A DNA stretch of 64,000 nucleotides. Origin: Apostichopus japonicus (Eukaryota; Echinodermata; Holothuroidea; Aspidochirotida; Stichopodidae). Each line of letters begins with the position of its first letter. Positions within the stretch are counted from its first letter, which is position 1. The DNA lies in NCBI RefSeq assembly GCF_037975245.1, contig NC_092575.1:20475841-20539840 (forward strand), written 5' to 3'. The notes under the pieces were generated by a model. The model worked only from the letters and a program-made list of their open reading frames with translations, did no database searches and had not been told where the DNA came from. Positions 63,140 to 64,000 of the stretch are shown piece by piece. The translations under genes were made by a program, and so were the position numbers.

Positions 63140-64000
63140 AGAAGGTATATTGAGGAGGATGGAGAGAGAATTTATCTTCATTTCTGAGGACGTTTTTTTG
63201 TTGTTGTATATAAGTGTGTCTACTTTCTTTTTTTACCAAACTGGAGGCTAGAAATATGATAGAACCATCTCAATCGACTTTTAAAGATCGAAACCAAGAG
63301 ATGGGTCTGGATGATATAGAATTTTATTAATTGTATTTTCAGATGGACTAGCTGCAAGCATTCTTTATAGTAATTAGCGTAATAAACTGGTTTTTCGGTT
63401 AGTGGAATGTCTTTGACCGACTTTCAAAGGGATATTTTTTTACATCTAGTTCGAGGGCATGGGTCGGGGAAATGCGGAGTGGCAGGGAATTTGAGGCAAA
63501 TCTGGATCAAGCATTATTGTTTATTGTAAGGACTCGTACAGCTTGAATTGATAAACTCTTACTTTAATGTCTTAAAATTAATTTTAATAGGTCTTATGAA
63601 TATTTATCAGTACTTTATTGGTCTGCATTAATTTGATAACACTTTGAAATAAATGTGAAAATGATAACCCAAACTCCAAATCAAATGCGATTACGAGAGA
63701 ATTCTTGCAGGTAGATGTGCTTGTCTATCTTATCCAACTGGTGGTGTCAATTACTTAACCTCCCCTCCCTGCCCCCCTCCCTACCCTCCACCCATCTCCC
63801 ATCCCAAATCCCCATTTATTATCTCTAATTCTATACATATAGTGAAAGGATTATATGTGAGGTATAAATGAACTGACTTTCCTGCTCAATAGATGTTGTA
63901 GATGGATGATGTATTACTCTAACAGTACAACACCAAGAATAGAGATTGTTCAAATCTTTAATATGCCAAATTCGCTTTTGTTTTGAAATATTTCATCATT

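Larger units (their letters stand above)
42531..64000 (+). other. presumed TRAF4 intron 2, open at the window end
   Basis: I searched by eye for the next TRAF4 exon (CART-type Cys/His repeats after YPDP) and found none, so this intron is at least 21 kb or the exon escaped me. Identified contents are listed separately. CpG-bearing, mixed-composition blocks at about 43880-44530, 52000-52450, 54110-54360 and 57410-58000 stand out from AT-rich surroundings and may be regulatory; only the last has further promoter signs. Stretches of about 47300-51050, 53250-55350, 55560-57400 and 58700-60250 otherwise show nothing definable beyond simple repeats and G/C runs, for example 48541-48555 and 48719-48733. 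Confidence 0.7.

Overview
This window is nuclear DNA of an animal. It is AT-rich and intron-rich by eye, with tRNA-derived SINEs, L2-type LINE tails, many short DNA transposons and long G/C homopolymer runs. The two recognisable genes and the repeat types fit an invertebrate deuterostome such as an echinoderm or hemichordate, but the sequence does not fix the species. Coding DNA is a tiny fraction of the window. Almost every long open frame is a chance frame in AT-rich or low-complexity DNA.

Layout. Positions 502-1613 hold the last two coding exons (+ strand) of a C11orf54/PTD012-type ester hydrolase, with its zinc motif intact. About 8.4 kb of intergenic DNA follows, carrying two inverted copies of one short hAT-like transposon and a hairpin-rich tandem repeat. 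TRAF4 then begins: exon 1 (9985-10127) has the start codon and most of the RING finger, and exon 2 (42479-42530) completes the RING. The splice is in phase across a 32-kb first intron. The second intron runs from 42531 past the window end unless an exon was missed, so the CART zinc fingers, coiled coil and MATH domain lie outside.

Inside the presumed TRAF4 intron 2, at 58602-58667, is a strong candidate first coding exon: an in-frame upstream stop, a good start context, 22 codons, and a phase-0 splice donor. A TATA-like box lies about 0.9 kb upstream. Its phase matches that of TRAF4 exon 2, so it could be an alternative TRAF4 start that drops the RING domain. It could equally begin another gene.

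Repeats make up most of what can be explained: at least four short hAT-like elements with exact 8-bp target duplications, two more terminal-inverted-repeat elements, three copies of a tRNA-derived SINE, an L2 LINE fragment and an L2 tail, a satellite whose core unit is 147 bp, a 205-242 bp tandem array, several minisatellites, and a family of long fold-back elements with three copies in TRAF4 intron 2. A microRNA-like hairpin lies at 63088-63139. I found no CRISPR array, rRNA gene or functional tRNA gene, and no multi-gene system that I could call new.
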